Of a DNA stretch of 64,000 nt, positions 44,580 to 53,523 are shown in pieces. Position numbers and translations under genes: made by a program. Each line of letters starts with the position of its first letter. The first letter of the stretch is position 1. This DNA comes from Legionella wadsworthii DSM 21896 = ATCC 33877 (GTDB lineage: Bacteria > Pseudomonadota > Gammaproteobacteria > Legionellales > Legionellaceae): assembly GCF_000701265.1 (NCBI RefSeq), contig NZ_KL370761.1, forward strand, positions 289,408-353,407, read 5' to 3'. Below the pieces are notes generated by a model. The model was not told the DNA's origin, made no database searches, and worked only from the letters and a program-made list of their open reading frames with translations.

Positions 44580-45419
44580 TTAAAAACTACGCTGCTGAGG
44601 AACGATACATTCTGAGTATGTAGTAGGTGTAAAGGAGGGATTACTGTGACAATCTTTTGCGTAAAAAATTTGTTGGTAGAACCTAACATTGATAAATTTA
44701 CCCTGTTCATTTTGATCAGAAAACACCCATAAATGCGTTCTTAGAGGAACTAACGCTATAGAGTCCTGATTAAATGGTGTATTCGGAAAAGATTGAAGTA
44801 AAGGTATAAATCCATGAAAAGGTATATGAGATTCGGGAGGTTTAAGCCAGCGCATGAGTCCATCATACTCTTCTTTTGTAGGATTCAAACCTTGCTTATC
44901 CCATGAGATAACTACAGAAAAAGGGGCTGTATTTCCAATATTATCAAATAGCTTAAGCTTCTCTTCTGCTGTCCATTGAAAACTGCTCCAATACTGCTTT
45001 ATACCATTATCTGTTTGAATTGGTATATTGCCTTTCTCACTCAACTTCACTACTGTTTTATAGGGATTGGGACTTGGATTCGAATTGGGATTTGGAGGTA
45101 AAACATTCCCTCCTATATTGCTAATACTTATAATTTTACCTAGGGGACATACACAAGCCTGGGCCTTGTTTTTACCCACACTATGGGTATTTCCCCAAAT
45201 ATAGTTTTGAAAGAGCTGAATATATAACTCGGCATGCTTTTGCCCCACATCCGTTAAATCATGAGGGCCAGCTTGGGTATCTTCTGCATGGCGAATGACA
45301 AAGACGACCGGCATGCATCCGTAGGTTTTTCTGAAATCACCTTGAGGACTGCAAGCAGCATCTGCACTCCATGTATTCATAGAAACCAAGCTAAGAACAA
45401 ATAAATAAATGAATCTCAT
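44580..45419 (-). CDS. Secreted histidine-phosphatase-like protein, probably degenerate
   Basis: A 279-residue protein with a signal peptide (MRFIYLFVLSLVSMNTWSA). The segment VVFVIRHAEDTQAGPHDLTDVGQKHAELY is the histidine-phosphatase RHxE motif followed by the usual 'LTxxGxxxA' helix. The second catalytic His is expected in a 'xxxSWxH' turn, but here the text is SVVISWDKQGL, with Lys in its place. Four or more extra Cys suggest disulfides in the periplasm or outside the cell. Phosphatase activity is doubtful; ligand binding is possible. Confidence 0.65.
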   Translation of the reverse strand: MRFIYLFVLSLVSMNTWSADAACSPQGDFRKTYGCMPVVFVIRHAEDTQAGPHDLTDVGQKHAELYIQLFQNYIWGNTHSVGKNKAQACVCPLGKIISISNIGGNVLPPNPNSNPSPNPYKTVVKLSEKGNIPIQTDNGIKQYWSSFQWTAEEKLKLFDNIGNTAPFSVVISWDKQGLNPTKEEYDGLMRWLKPPESHIPFHGFIPLLQSFPNTPFNQDSIALVPLRTHLWVFSDQNEQGKFINVRFYQQIFYAKDCHSNPSFTPTTYSECIVPQQRSF

Positions 45420-45560
45420 AGCAAACTATATTAACCCCCCATTTAATGATTTTAGCAAATATATTGTTAAAACATTTTTCATGGCTTACATCAATATGAC
45501 ACGTCAGCGCTCTGGAAGCTTCTTTCTTTGAAATAATCCACCATGTGTGGTTTAAAGCCT

Positions 45561-45590
45561 AAACCTGTAATAAATATCAGGTTTTTTTTG
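45561..45590 (+). terminator. Orphan rho-independent terminator on the plus strand
   Basis: AAACCTG (45561-45567) pairs with CAGGTTT (45578-45584), followed by TTTTTG. No annotated plus-strand gene precedes it; the neighbour 44580-45419 is on the other strand. It therefore marks the end of an unlisted short transcript, possibly an sRNA or a 16-codon frame at 45481, upstream of the protease gene. Confidence 0.6.
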
Positions 45591-45657
45591 TTTAAGTGAA
45601 TAAATTACTATTTTTATGAACATTTTGTAATCTAATTAAAATGACATAAGGAAAGTG

Positions 45658-47511
45658 ATGAACAAGTTAAAATTTTACTCTTTTTTTTCAAGTGCTTTTA
45701 TATTTTCGATAAGCGCCCAAGCTGCATCCAATGTTTATATTGATGAGAACAATATGAACCATTATTTAACAAAAAATAATAACTCCCTGGTTGGTAAAAA
45801 TAATGATTATGAATTCGCATTGTCCAGGAAAGTTACATTATCCAATGGGCTAATTAAAAAAAAATACCAACTCTTTTATAAAAGAACTCCGGTTTTTAAT
45901 GCGATTTTAACGAGCTCTGAACTGCATGGGGTAGAAAACAACTGGTATGGTCAAATGATGATTGACATTGAGAAAGACATTCCTGATACCGTACCTAATA
46001 TCAATTCTAAAGAAGTTTTAAACATTGTGAAAAAGAATACCTCATTAAAAAAAAATGATTCTGTTAAAAATGAAAACGCACAGCTTTATGTGCGTATTAA
46101 TGAGAACAACAAAGCAGAATTGATTTATTTAGTTTCGTTTAATGTAGAAGGTTATAACGTGCAAAGACCTTACTATATGATTAATGCACACACAGGTGAG
46201 ATCATAAAATCCTGGGATGGCCTCACCACACGTGATGCAGAAGGACCGGGGGGAAACCAGAAGACAGGGGCTTATTATTATGGTCGAGACTATGGCATTT
46301 TAAATGTCTCGGAAAACTGTCAAATGACCAATGCAGATGTAGACACCTATGATATGAATCATCAGATCACAGGAGGAACTATTTATCAGTTTTTGTGTCC
46401 TGCCCGTACTACAGACCGACCGGTAAATAATGGAAAAGCTGTAAATGGCGCCTATTCTCCCCTAAATGATGCCCATTATTTTGCAGGCCAGGTCCTTGAC
46501 ATGTATCGAAATTGGTTTCTTCTCAATCCGCTTCAATCCAAATTCCAGGTACGCGTACATTTTGGGACAAACTATGAGGGTGCTTTCTGGAATGGTCAAC
46601 AAATGACTTTTGGAGATGGGGGGGTTAACACATATCCTTTTACTGCCATCGATGTAATGGCTCATGAGGTAAGTCACGGCGTCACTGAATTTAATTCGGG
46701 ACTTCTATACAAAGGCCAGTCCGGAGGAATCAATGAGGCATTCTCGGATATGGCCGGAGAAACAGCTGAGTATTATTTGAATTTCCAATCAGGAAAAGAA
46801 AATGATTGGTTAGGAGGGGCAACCATCATGAAAAATCAAGTTGCAATGCGTTATTTTAAGAATCCTACTCTAGATGGCATCTCTATAGATAACGCTAGGA
46901 ATTACAACGACTCCATGAATGTCCACCATACATCAGGAGTATTTAATAAAGCATTTTATACTTTATCTACAACACCAAACTGGGATATAAGGAAGGCTTT
47001 TGGCACTTTTTTACTTGCGAATCAAATATATTGGCAACCCGAAGCCACATTCAATAGTGCAGCATGTGGGGTAGCGAAGGCAGCTGCTGATCTTGGTTAT
47101 GCCGTGAATGATGTTCTCGCCAGTTTTCGCGGGGTGGGTGTGGATGCTCATTGCATCGTGGATGATCCACAAACAAACGATGAAATAGAAATATCCAATG
47201 GAACCATTGTAAATAACATTAAATTAAGTGAAGGGGATGAGCATCGATATCTCATTAATGTACCCGTACTAAATAATTATCCTTATCAATATGATCTTCT
47301 TTCCATTCAAGTAACCAACAATCTAGATAATGCAAGAAATAGTGCTCAATTGTATGTTCGCTATGAAGATGGAACTTTAAAAAAAGTGCTAACGCTGGGC
47401 AATGAATATTTTAACATTAAAAAACCGGTCTCAGGTAATTATCATATTTTAATCAAGGGGATTTCTGCGGGTTCCGTTAATTTAACGGCCTTTTATGGCA
47501 ATTTACAGTAA
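45658..47511 (+). CDS. Secreted zinc metalloprotease of the M4 (thermolysin) family, Msp/ProA-like
   Basis: L. pneumophila secretes a related protease (Msp) by type II secretion; it degrades host proteins. From the ATG at 45658 (AAGGA 6 bases upstream; a GTG one codon earlier is less good) it has 617 residues. They comprise a signal peptide cut near AQA-ASN, a propeptide with a PepSY-like part (EVLNIVKKNT ... INAHTGEIIKSWDG), and the catalytic domain with MAHEVSHGVTEFNSGL (HEVSH ~336-340) and GGINEAFSDMAGE (third ligand Glu ~360). The last ~110 residues resemble a pre-peptidase C-terminal (PPC) domain, so it is longer than the ~543-residue Msp. Confidence 0.93.
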   Translation: MNKLKFYSFFSSAFIFSISAQAASNVYIDENNMNHYLTKNNNSLVGKNNDYEFALSRKVTLSNGLIKKKYQLFYKRTPVFNAILTSSELHGVENNWYGQMMIDIEKDIPDTVPNINSKEVLNIVKKNTSLKKNDSVKNENAQLYVRINENNKAELIYLVSFNVEGYNVQRPYYMINAHTGEIIKSWDGLTTRDAEGPGGNQKTGAYYYGRDYGILNVSENCQMTNADVDTYDMNHQITGGTIYQFLCPARTTDRPVNNGKAVNGAYSPLNDAHYFAGQVLDMYRNWFLLNPLQSKFQVRVHFGTNYEGAFWNGQQMTFGDGGVNTYPFTAIDVMAHEVSHGVTEFNSGLLYKGQSGGINEAFSDMAGETAEYYLNFQSGKENDWLGGATIMKNQVAMRYFKNPTLDGISIDNARNYNDSMNVHHTSGVFNKAFYTLSTTPNWDIRKAFGTFLLANQIYWQPEATFNSAACGVAKAAADLGYAVNDVLASFRGVGVDAHCIVDDPQTNDEIEISNGTIVNNIKLSEGDEHRYLINVPVLNNYPYQYDLLSIQVTNNLDNARNSAQLYVRYEDGTLKKVLTLGNEYFNIKKPVSGNYHILIKGISAGSVNLTAFYGNLQ

Positions 47512-47532
47512 CTTCATGTGAACCATTATTAT

Positions 47533-47575
47533 GATTGGCTATTAAGACATCAATAGCCAATCGATTTAGTATTTA
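47533..47575 (+). terminator. Terminator of the protease gene
   Basis: GATTGGCTATT (47533-47543) pairs with AATAGCCAATC (47552-47562), an 11-bp perfect stem with an 8-base loop, followed by an A/T-rich GATTTAGTATTTAAA. It begins 22 bases after the protease stop codon. Confidence 0.75.
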
Positions 47576-47731
47576 AATAAAAATGAGTTCGAATGAGCCA
47601 AATTCTAAAAAGCTCTTTCACTAAGAATTTAACAGTAAAGTAATTCTATAGGTGGCTTTATAGTTTGATTCCTTATTTTAATATCCAAAAAATTTTCAAT
47701 AAGTCAAAATTGGTATGTGATTGAGGATGAA

Positions 47732-48448
47732 ATGATGCAGTGTGTAAAAAAACGAATGGCAGAAGTAAAAACAATCGATGAGCTAAATTCTCTGTTAAAA
47801 AACTATTTTTGGCACATCAATATAAAAAGTTTTGCCTTCACATATTATAACCAGCACACCAAAACAGGAAGCAAATTGGTCTATGAGTGGGCAACCACAC
47901 CCCTTGACGCGTGGCATAAATATTATCTGCAAGAAGGTTATGCAGATATTGATCGTACCCTTGAATCCACAGAACAATCTTTATTACCCATTTTTTGGGA
48001 CGTAAACGAACAATTACGATTAACTAAAAATAAAAGAGTGCGGCGATTGAAACAAGAGTCTCTTATCTTTGGGTTAGATAAAGGGTTATGCATCCCTTTA
48101 CATGGTCCAAAAGGTGAGTTTGTCATTTTGGTTTTACATCAGCGAATTAATGAAAATTGTTTAAAAAATTGGGAAAATCAGGTAGATGCCTGGTTCGGCA
48201 TCTTACACACCTATTTTCATTTTTTAAGGCTGCTGTTAAATGAAAAAAATATAGGCAAAGTGCCTTTAACAAAACGCGAACTAGAATGTTTGAGTCTAAC
48301 TGCTGAAGGATTTCGTTTGGAAACAATTGCACAATTATTAAAAATCAGTAAGCGCACAGTAAATTTTCATCTACAAAACGCCAACAAAAAACTTGGTGTG
48401 ACTAATAAGTATTTAGCAATAATGGCTCTATGGAATCATACCCCTTAA
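47732..48448 (+). CDS. LuxR-family transcriptional regulator (solo)
   Basis: The ATG at 47732 is chosen for GAGGA 6 bases upstream; it gives 238 residues. The N-terminal part resembles an autoinducer-binding domain: WHKYYLQEGYADIDRTL and PIFWD reproduce the conserved Trp, Tyr and Asp, but the usual DP pair is DR. The C-terminal ~60 residues form the LuxR helix-turn-helix: LTKRELECLSLTAEGFRLETIAQLLKISKRTVNFHLQNANKKLGV. No LuxI-type synthase is nearby, so it is a solo that may sense another ligand. It lies after the protease gene, which it might control. Confidence 0.88.
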   Translation: MMQCVKKRMAEVKTIDELNSLLKNYFWHINIKSFAFTYYNQHTKTGSKLVYEWATTPLDAWHKYYLQEGYADIDRTLESTEQSLLPIFWDVNEQLRLTKNKRVRRLKQESLIFGLDKGLCIPLHGPKGEFVILVLHQRINENCLKNWENQVDAWFGILHTYFHFLRLLLNEKNIGKVPLTKRELECLSLTAEGFRLETIAQLLKISKRTVNFHLQNANKKLGVTNKYLAIMALWNHTP

Positions 48449-48580
48449 ATCAAGCACCTTAAAAATTGGCCAAGTTCTAACCAATTACATGAACAATAAC
48501 AAAATAATCGATCTTTATTTCTTTTTTGCAATATTTAAAATACACTTAAAATGATTTTCATAAACTAAATGGAGAGAGTT

Positions 48581-48823
48581 ATGTTTAAAAAAATATTAGC
48601 CACATGCATCTTGGTGGGTGGTTTTTCTATGATATCTTCAGCTTTTGCTGATACAACCGTAACATGGAAGGAGCCAGTAACTTACGATCAACAAAAATTT
48701 GAAGCCTGGTATGCAGAGCCTGCAAATCAAAAGTTATGGACTGAGTGGTATACCACTTATCATACAGAACCCGAGTTTGCAACATTTTGTAAACAAACAT
48801 GGGCTGGTACCTATTGTAAATAA
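48581..48823 (+). CDS. Small secreted protein with Trp/Tyr-rich core
   Basis: From the ATG at 48581 (GGAGAG 5 bases upstream) it has 80 residues. A signal peptide is cut near AFA-DTT (about 23). The mature part is short and rich in Trp, Tyr and Glu (FEAWYAEPANQKLWTEWY) and ends with two Cys (FCKQTWAGTYCK), likely a disulfide. I recognise no family. Confidence 0.7.
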   Translation: MFKKILATCILVGGFSMISSAFADTTVTWKEPVTYDQQKFEAWYAEPANQKLWTEWYTTYHTEPEFATFCKQTWAGTYCK

Positions 48824-48834
48824 ATGAATTTCAC

Positions 48835-48867
48835 ACCCACCAGGATTGCATTTTAGTCCTGGTGGGT
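48835..48867 (+). terminator. Hairpin after the small secreted protein gene
   Basis: ACCCACCAGGA (48835-48845) pairs with TCCTGGTGGGT (48857-48867), an 11-bp GC-rich stem with an 11-base loop, 11 bases past the stop codon. There is no U-run on the plus strand. Confidence 0.6.
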
Positions 48868-48948
48868 ATGTTGTGACGCGCTTTCCTCAAACTTCCTTCT
48901 TTAGACCATCAGCTGCCTCAATTGGAATTTAGAATATATAGAAGTGTC

Positions 48949-49971
48949 TTATCCATTTTGATATAGTGATAACTCACGTAGAACAGCTGTAGCATAAGCT
49001 CCAGCAGGAAGCCTGAAAGCTAGCTCTGCCACATCATTTTTAATGGAATAGCAAAAATTCTCCACATGCAAAATATTGGGACGCCAATCTTCATTTAATC
49101 CATGCTGTTCTAAACCAACGACCCAGGGTCTCCACTTAAGATAGACTTCATTAATTAATTTTAGGGCTTCGTCTTTCACCTTATTTTTGGTTTTTCCGGG
49201 TAAAGGGCTTGCTGGAGAAATATCTTTATTTATGATTCTTTGAATGATTTCATCATTTATTTGATTCAAGACAAAAATGCTATTGGAGCCTTGAAGCTGC
49301 ATCACATCTCCAATTAGAGGTCTATTCCAGCTTTTTTCCAAAACACGCTGGGATAAAACTAAATTAAAAATCCATGAACGTGCCGCGGAATAATACATTC
49401 CTTTTAAAAAAGGATCTTTAAATCGTTTCCCTTGCACAAGCAATTCTTCGGCTCGAAACAAATTGCCAGCCTGATGACCAAAACGTTGCTCTCCAAAATA
49501 ATTGGGTACACCCTGTTTTTTAATAGATTGGATACGATCTAAAAAATCATCTTGATGGCTAATTTCCCGTAGACGTATGACAAATTCATTGCCTGATAAA
49601 AATCCAGGTTTTAACTTTTTATTGTGGCGAGTACATTCCAAAACTTGCCAGCCAGAGGTTGTCAGTTCATTTAAACCTAAAATGTGTTCGCCGGGCGCAT
49701 AAATACTTAACCATTGAGTAGTCCTTGCCTGTCTGTCTTTCAACCCTGCATAACCAATTGACTTCACAGGCTTATTTACTATTTTTGCTAAAGAACGAAT
49801 GACCTCCGCAGTGGTCATGTTTGTTTTTTCTATTCTTAAGAGAATATGCTCGCCCTCTCCGGTAAATGGCTCATTAAAATACTCATTTACCTGAAAATCA
49901 TCAGGATCGCTTTTAAAACGCGAAATGGATTTTGGTAAACCATTCGCATAGGACCAATTTAGAAAATACAT
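48949..49971 (-). CDS. truD: tRNA pseudouridine synthase D
   Basis: TruD makes pseudouridine at position 13 of tRNA-Glu. The 340 residues carry [19 protein letters not shown], whose Asp 79 is the catalytic residue, then [11 protein letters not shown], and the family end [19 protein letters not shown]. The length is normal. It is divergent from galU. Confidence 0.96.
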   Translation of the reverse strand: MYFLNWSYANGLPKSISRFKSDPDDFQVNEYFNEPFTGEGEHILLRIEKTNMTTAEVIRSLAKIVNKPVKSIGYAGLKDRQARTTQWLSIYAPGEHILGLNELTTSGWQVLECTRHNKKLKPGFLSGNEFVIRLREISHQDDFLDRIQSIKKQGVPNYFGEQRFGHQAGNLFRAEELLVQGKRFKDPFLKGMYYSAARSWIFNLVLSQRVLEKSWNRPLIGDVMQLQGSNSIFVLNQINDEIIQRIINKDISPASPLPGKTKNKVKDEALKLINEVYLKWRPWVVGLEQHGLNEDWRPNILHVENFCYSIKNDVAELAFRLPAGAYATAVLRELSLYQNG

Positions 49972-50090
49972 GAATAACCCTTTAATTCTAACCCTACTTT
50001 TTACCTTAATCAGGATAAAAAAGTCTATAATTCAGATTATTTTAAGTGCATACTTAAATAAAAGGCTAAATCTATATGAATTGTTACTAA

Positions 50091-50990
50091 ATGGATAGAT
50101 TAACAATGAATGCTTCATTTCCACGAATACGTAAAGCAGTATTTCCCGTCGCAGGTTTAGGGACCCGGTTTTTACCTGCGACGAAAGCAGCTCCCAAAGA
50201 AATGTTAACTGTAGTGAATAAACCTTTAATTCAATATGCAGTAGAAGAAGCTTATGCTGCCGGTATACGGCAAATGATTTTTGTAACCTGTCATAATAAG
50301 CGCGCTATAGAAGATCATTTCGATCACGCCTATCAACTTGAAAATGAACTGCACCTTCATAATAAACATGAACTATTATCTCTGGTGCAATCGGTGACCC
50401 CAAAAGATATGGAATGTTTTTATGTTCGCCAGGCAAAACCTCTCGGCTTGGGGCATGCCGTTTTATGTGTGGAACAAATTATTTGTCATGAATCCTTTGC
50501 AGTAATTCTGGCTGATGATTTAATGACGCATACAACGCCAGTGATTCAACAATTAATTAATAGGCATGATCAATATGGACACAGCATTGTTGCAGTAGAA
50601 AAAATTCCTCAAGAACTTACGGAATGTTATGGTATTATTCAGGGTGCTCCTTGGGATAAAAATCTTTTATCTGTACATCATCTTGAAGAAAAACCGAAAC
50701 CACACCTTGCGGCATCAAATATTGCCATAGTGGGACGATACGTTCTCAACCCAAGTATTTTTAAACACATTCGGTCACTGCCTCAAGAGGAGCATAAAGA
50801 AATTCAGTTAACTGATGCAATTAACGAACTAGTCAAAGAAGAGACTGTTCTTGCCTTACCTTATGAGGGTAAACGTTATGATTGCGGCAGTGTCCTTGGA
50901 TTTCTTAAAGCGAATGTCGATTTAGGAAAAGAGCATTCTCCTGAGGGGAAGAAATTTTCTCAATGGCTTTTAAATAATAATAATAGATAG
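50091..50990 (+). CDS. galU: UTP-glucose-1-phosphate uridylyltransferase GalU
   Basis: GalU makes UDP-glucose, the donor for cellulose, LPS and glycogen. The 299 residues show VFPVAGLGTRFLPATKAAPKEML (nucleotide-binding G-loop), QYAVEEAYAAG, VRQAKPLGLGHAVLC, VILADDL, and YDCGSVLGFLKANVDL. An ATG at 50106 is a possible alternative start. It is followed 10 bases later by pgi and stands near the cellulose genes, which need its product. Confidence 0.96.
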   Translation: MDRLTMNASFPRIRKAVFPVAGLGTRFLPATKAAPKEMLTVVNKPLIQYAVEEAYAAGIRQMIFVTCHNKRAIEDHFDHAYQLENELHLHNKHELLSLVQSVTPKDMECFYVRQAKPLGLGHAVLCVEQIICHESFAVILADDLMTHTTPVIQQLINRHDQYGHSIVAVEKIPQELTECYGIIQGAPWDKNLLSVHHLEEKPKPHLAASNIAIVGRYVLNPSIFKHIRSLPQEEHKEIQLTDAINELVKEETVLALPYEGKRYDCGSVLGFLKANVDLGKEHSPEGKKFSQWLLNNNNR

Positions 50991-51000
50991 AGAAATATAA

Positions 51001-52491
51001 ATGTCAGATCTTACAAAAATGAATTCGTGGAAACAACTTCAAAAATTGGCAAAAACAGACATCCATCCAAAAACCGATACAAAAAATAATATCATTTCTA
51101 CCCACAATATTTCTTTAGATTATAGTGGGCAACACATGAATGCCGCAATTCTCGATTCTCTTATGGAACTTGCCTCTGAATGCCATCTTCAAGACCATAT
51201 TAATGACATGATGGACGGAAAGACTATTAATAATACCGAAAATAGAGCAGTGTTACATACCGCGCTGCGTGCTCCAGAGAACAAAGTCATCATGGTGAAT
51301 GAACATAATGTCATTCCTGAGATCGTGCGTGTCCGTCAATCCATGAAAGATATTTCTACAAAAATTCGAAATGGTGAATGGCTGGGTTACTCCGGCAAAC
51401 CGATTACTGATGTGGTGAATATAGGAATCGGCGGTTCCATGTTAGGTCCATTCTTTTGTATCCATGCTTTAAGCGATTTGGTTACTGATAAATTAAATTT
51501 TCATTTTATTTCAGATATTGATCCCTATGCTTTTGTACGCACTACTGCAAAACTGAATAAGGAAACTACCTTATTTATAGTTTCCTCAAAATCTTTCACC
51601 ACTCCAGAAACTTTATCCCATTTACAAAAAGCTTTATCCTGGATAAACCAGGACAAACATTTACAAAAAGCTTTATCCTGGATAAACCAGGACAAACCTT
51701 TAAATCAACACTTTATCGCGGTTACTGCGAATGTAAAAAAAGCAGAAGAAATGGGCTTTAGTACTATTCTACCTATTTGGGATTGGGTAGGTGGGCGTTT
51801 TTCATTTTGTTCTGCAATCAATTTAATTTCGTGTATTGCCATTGGTTTTGAACATTTTTCAGAAATTCTTACTGGTGCCTATAAAATGGACCAGCATTTT
51901 CAAACAGAAAATTTTTCCAAGAATTTGCCGGTACTCATAGCTTTATTAGGGATATGGAATATTAATTTTCTAAACATACATAATTTATTGGTGATGGCTT
52001 ATTCCCAAGATTTACAATACTTTGTTCCCTATCTCCAACAACTGGATATGGAAAGTAATGGAAAGTCGATTAACAAACAAGGCCAATGCATTAATTATGC
52101 AACAGGTCCTATCATATGGGGCGGTTTAGGTAATCATGCGCAACACAGTTATTATCAGCTTTTATGTCAAGGAACCCATAAGATAGCAGCAGATTTAATC
52201 AACGTGCATGCCTTTGAAGGGGATGTCATTAATAAAATGTGCCATGCTCATAGAGAAGTATTGACTCAGGGAGGCAAAAATAATGACAATCCTCACAGTT
52301 ACATTCCAGGAAAAATGCCAATAAATCTCCTCTCCCTAGTCGATTGTTCACCTCAATCGTTGGGATCATTGATTTCTTTATACGAACATAAGATTTTTGT
52401 GCAAGGAATAATCTGGAATATAAATTCTTTTGATCAACCCGGGGTGGAGTGCTCGAAAGATATCATTCGGAAGAATGGTTGGCTCAACTAA
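51001..52491 (+). CDS. pgi: Glucose-6-phosphate isomerase with in-frame duplication
   Basis: Pgi interconverts glucose-6- and fructose-6-phosphate. The 496 residues show NIGIGGSMLGP, VSSKSFTTPETL, WDWVGGRFSFCSAINL, LDMESNGKSI and GTHKIAADLI, with the active-site residues present. Residues 207-219 and 220-232 are the same 13-residue segment twice (HLQKALSWINQDK). It is encoded by a perfect 39-base tandem repeat at 51619-51657 and 51658-51696. It lies in a loop or helix after the substrate-binding Thr region, so activity may survive. The gene is co-directional with galU. Confidence 0.95.
   Translation: MSDLTKMNSWKQLQKLAKTDIHPKTDTKNNIISTHNISLDYSGQHMNAAILDSLMELASECHLQDHINDMMDGKTINNTENRAVLHTALRAPENKVIMVNEHNVIPEIVRVRQSMKDISTKIRNGEWLGYSGKPITDVVNIGIGGSMLGPFFCIHALSDLVTDKLNFHFISDIDPYAFVRTTAKLNKETTLFIVSSKSFTTPETLSHLQKALSWINQDKHLQKALSWINQDKPLNQHFIAVTANVKKAEEMGFSTILPIWDWVGGRFSFCSAINLISCIAIGFEHFSEILTGAYKMDQHFQTENFSKNLPVLIALLGIWNINFLNIHNLLVMAYSQDLQYFVPYLQQLDMESNGKSINKQGQCINYATGPIIWGGLGNHAQHSYYQLLCQGTHKIAADLINVHAFEGDVINKMCHAHREVLTQGGKNNDNPHSYIPGKMPINLLSLVDCSPQSLGSLISLYEHKIFVQGIIWNINSFDQPGVECSKDIIRKNGWLN
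51619..51696 (+). repeat. Perfect 39-base tandem duplication inside pgi
   Basis: Two adjacent copies, 51619-51657 and 51658-51696, are identical over 39 bases and keep the frame. Complete identity suggests a very recent duplication, or an assembly artefact. Confidence 0.9.
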
Positions 52492-52521
52492 ACTGTTCAG
52501 TATCTAAAAACAAAGGCAACT

Positions 52522-52558
52522 CTTGACAAGAATCATACGCTATTGATATCTTGTCAAG
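52522..52558 (+). promoter_or_regulatory. Inverted repeat with overlapping promoter-like boxes before proC
   Basis: CTTGACAAG (52522-52530) and CTTGTCAAG (52550-52558) are perfect inverted copies. TTGACA (52523-52528) and TATCTT (52547-52552) are 18 bases apart and could be a proC promoter, with the repeat acting as operator. The same sequence may instead be a pgi terminator hairpin, since GTTTTC follows. Confidence 0.45.
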
Positions 52559-52578
52559 TTTTCAAATTAAAGATCAAT

Positions 52579-53415
52579 ATGAGCAAATTTAACTCAATCA
52601 CAGTCATTGGCGCCGGTAATTTAGGAAGTGCTTTTATTCGAGGGCTTATTCGCAGCGGCTACCCTGAAAATTTGATTAAAGTAAGTAGTCGTGATTCGAG
52701 TAAACCTGCTTTACTTGTGCGGGAATTGAACATATTATCGGCACAAAACAACGCTCAAGCTGCTGAGGATGCCGATATTATTGTTCTTGCAGTAAAACCT
52801 CAGTTCATGCAAAGCGTGTGTCGTGACATCTCGCAAACCATAAGAAAAAAACTTCCTGTAATCATTTCCCTAGCGGGTATTATCAACATCAGCAATATGA
52901 CTCAATGGCTTGGTGTTAATCATATAGGGGTTGTCCGCTCCATGAGTAATACACCCATAGAATTTTGTAAAGGAACCTCTGCACTTTTTGCAAATTCATC
53001 AATTTCTCACGAGCAAAAATTATTGGTCCAAGATTTATTCCAGACTTTGGGACTTGCATTTTGGGTCGATGAGGAAACCATGCTGGACACATTAACAGCG
53101 CCTATAGGGTGTGCTCCAGCTTATGCTTTCCTCTTTCTAGAGGCATTACAAGGGGCAGCCATAAGTAGAGGTATTCCTGAAGAGCTTGCTGCGAAAGTTG
53201 CATTAGAATCTGTGTTAGGTGCTGCAGAACTGGCAAAAAAATCAGAACGTTCTTTTGCACAATTGCGGCAAGGAGTGACCACTCCAAATGGGGTTACAGA
53301 ATACTCACTGAAAAAACTCTCTTTACCTGGTTTGTTTGACTCCTTCAAAGAAGTATTTGCTGCGGTTGAGGAGCGGATTGATCAAATTACCGAAACATTA
53401 AAAAACAATAATTAA
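52579..53415 (+). CDS. proC: Pyrroline-5-carboxylate reductase
   Basis: ProC makes proline from pyrroline-5-carboxylate with NADPH, completing the ProB-ProA route coded about 9 kb upstream. The 279 residues from ATG 52579 show VIGAGNLGSAF (dinucleotide loop), ILAVKPQFM, RSMSNTPI, TALSGCAPAY-like TAPIGCAPAYAFLFLEAL, and LRQGVTTPNGVTEYSL. An in-frame TTG 12 codons earlier is unlikely. Confidence 0.95.
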   Translation: MSKFNSITVIGAGNLGSAFIRGLIRSGYPENLIKVSSRDSSKPALLVRELNILSAQNNAQAAEDADIIVLAVKPQFMQSVCRDISQTIRKKLPVIISLAGIINISNMTQWLGVNHIGVVRSMSNTPIEFCKGTSALFANSSISHEQKLLVQDLFQTLGLAFWVDEETMLDTLTAPIGCAPAYAFLFLEALQGAAISRGIPEELAAKVALESVLGAAELAKKSERSFAQLRQGVTTPNGVTEYSLKKLSLPGLFDSFKEVFAAVEERIDQITETLKNNN

Positions 53416-53523
53416 TTTTTAAGTCGTGATCTTTCTGTTTTAAATTGTTAAGAATTCTAGTGGGAGAATATTTCTGATAATTTCTTTATGGTATAGTGAA
53501 TCTTTCAAATTGAATAATTTGCC

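Noticed and set aside
45420-45590. RsmY/RsmZ-type sRNA
   Set aside because: There are not enough GGA motifs and no LetA-type upstream element is visible, so the identity is left open.
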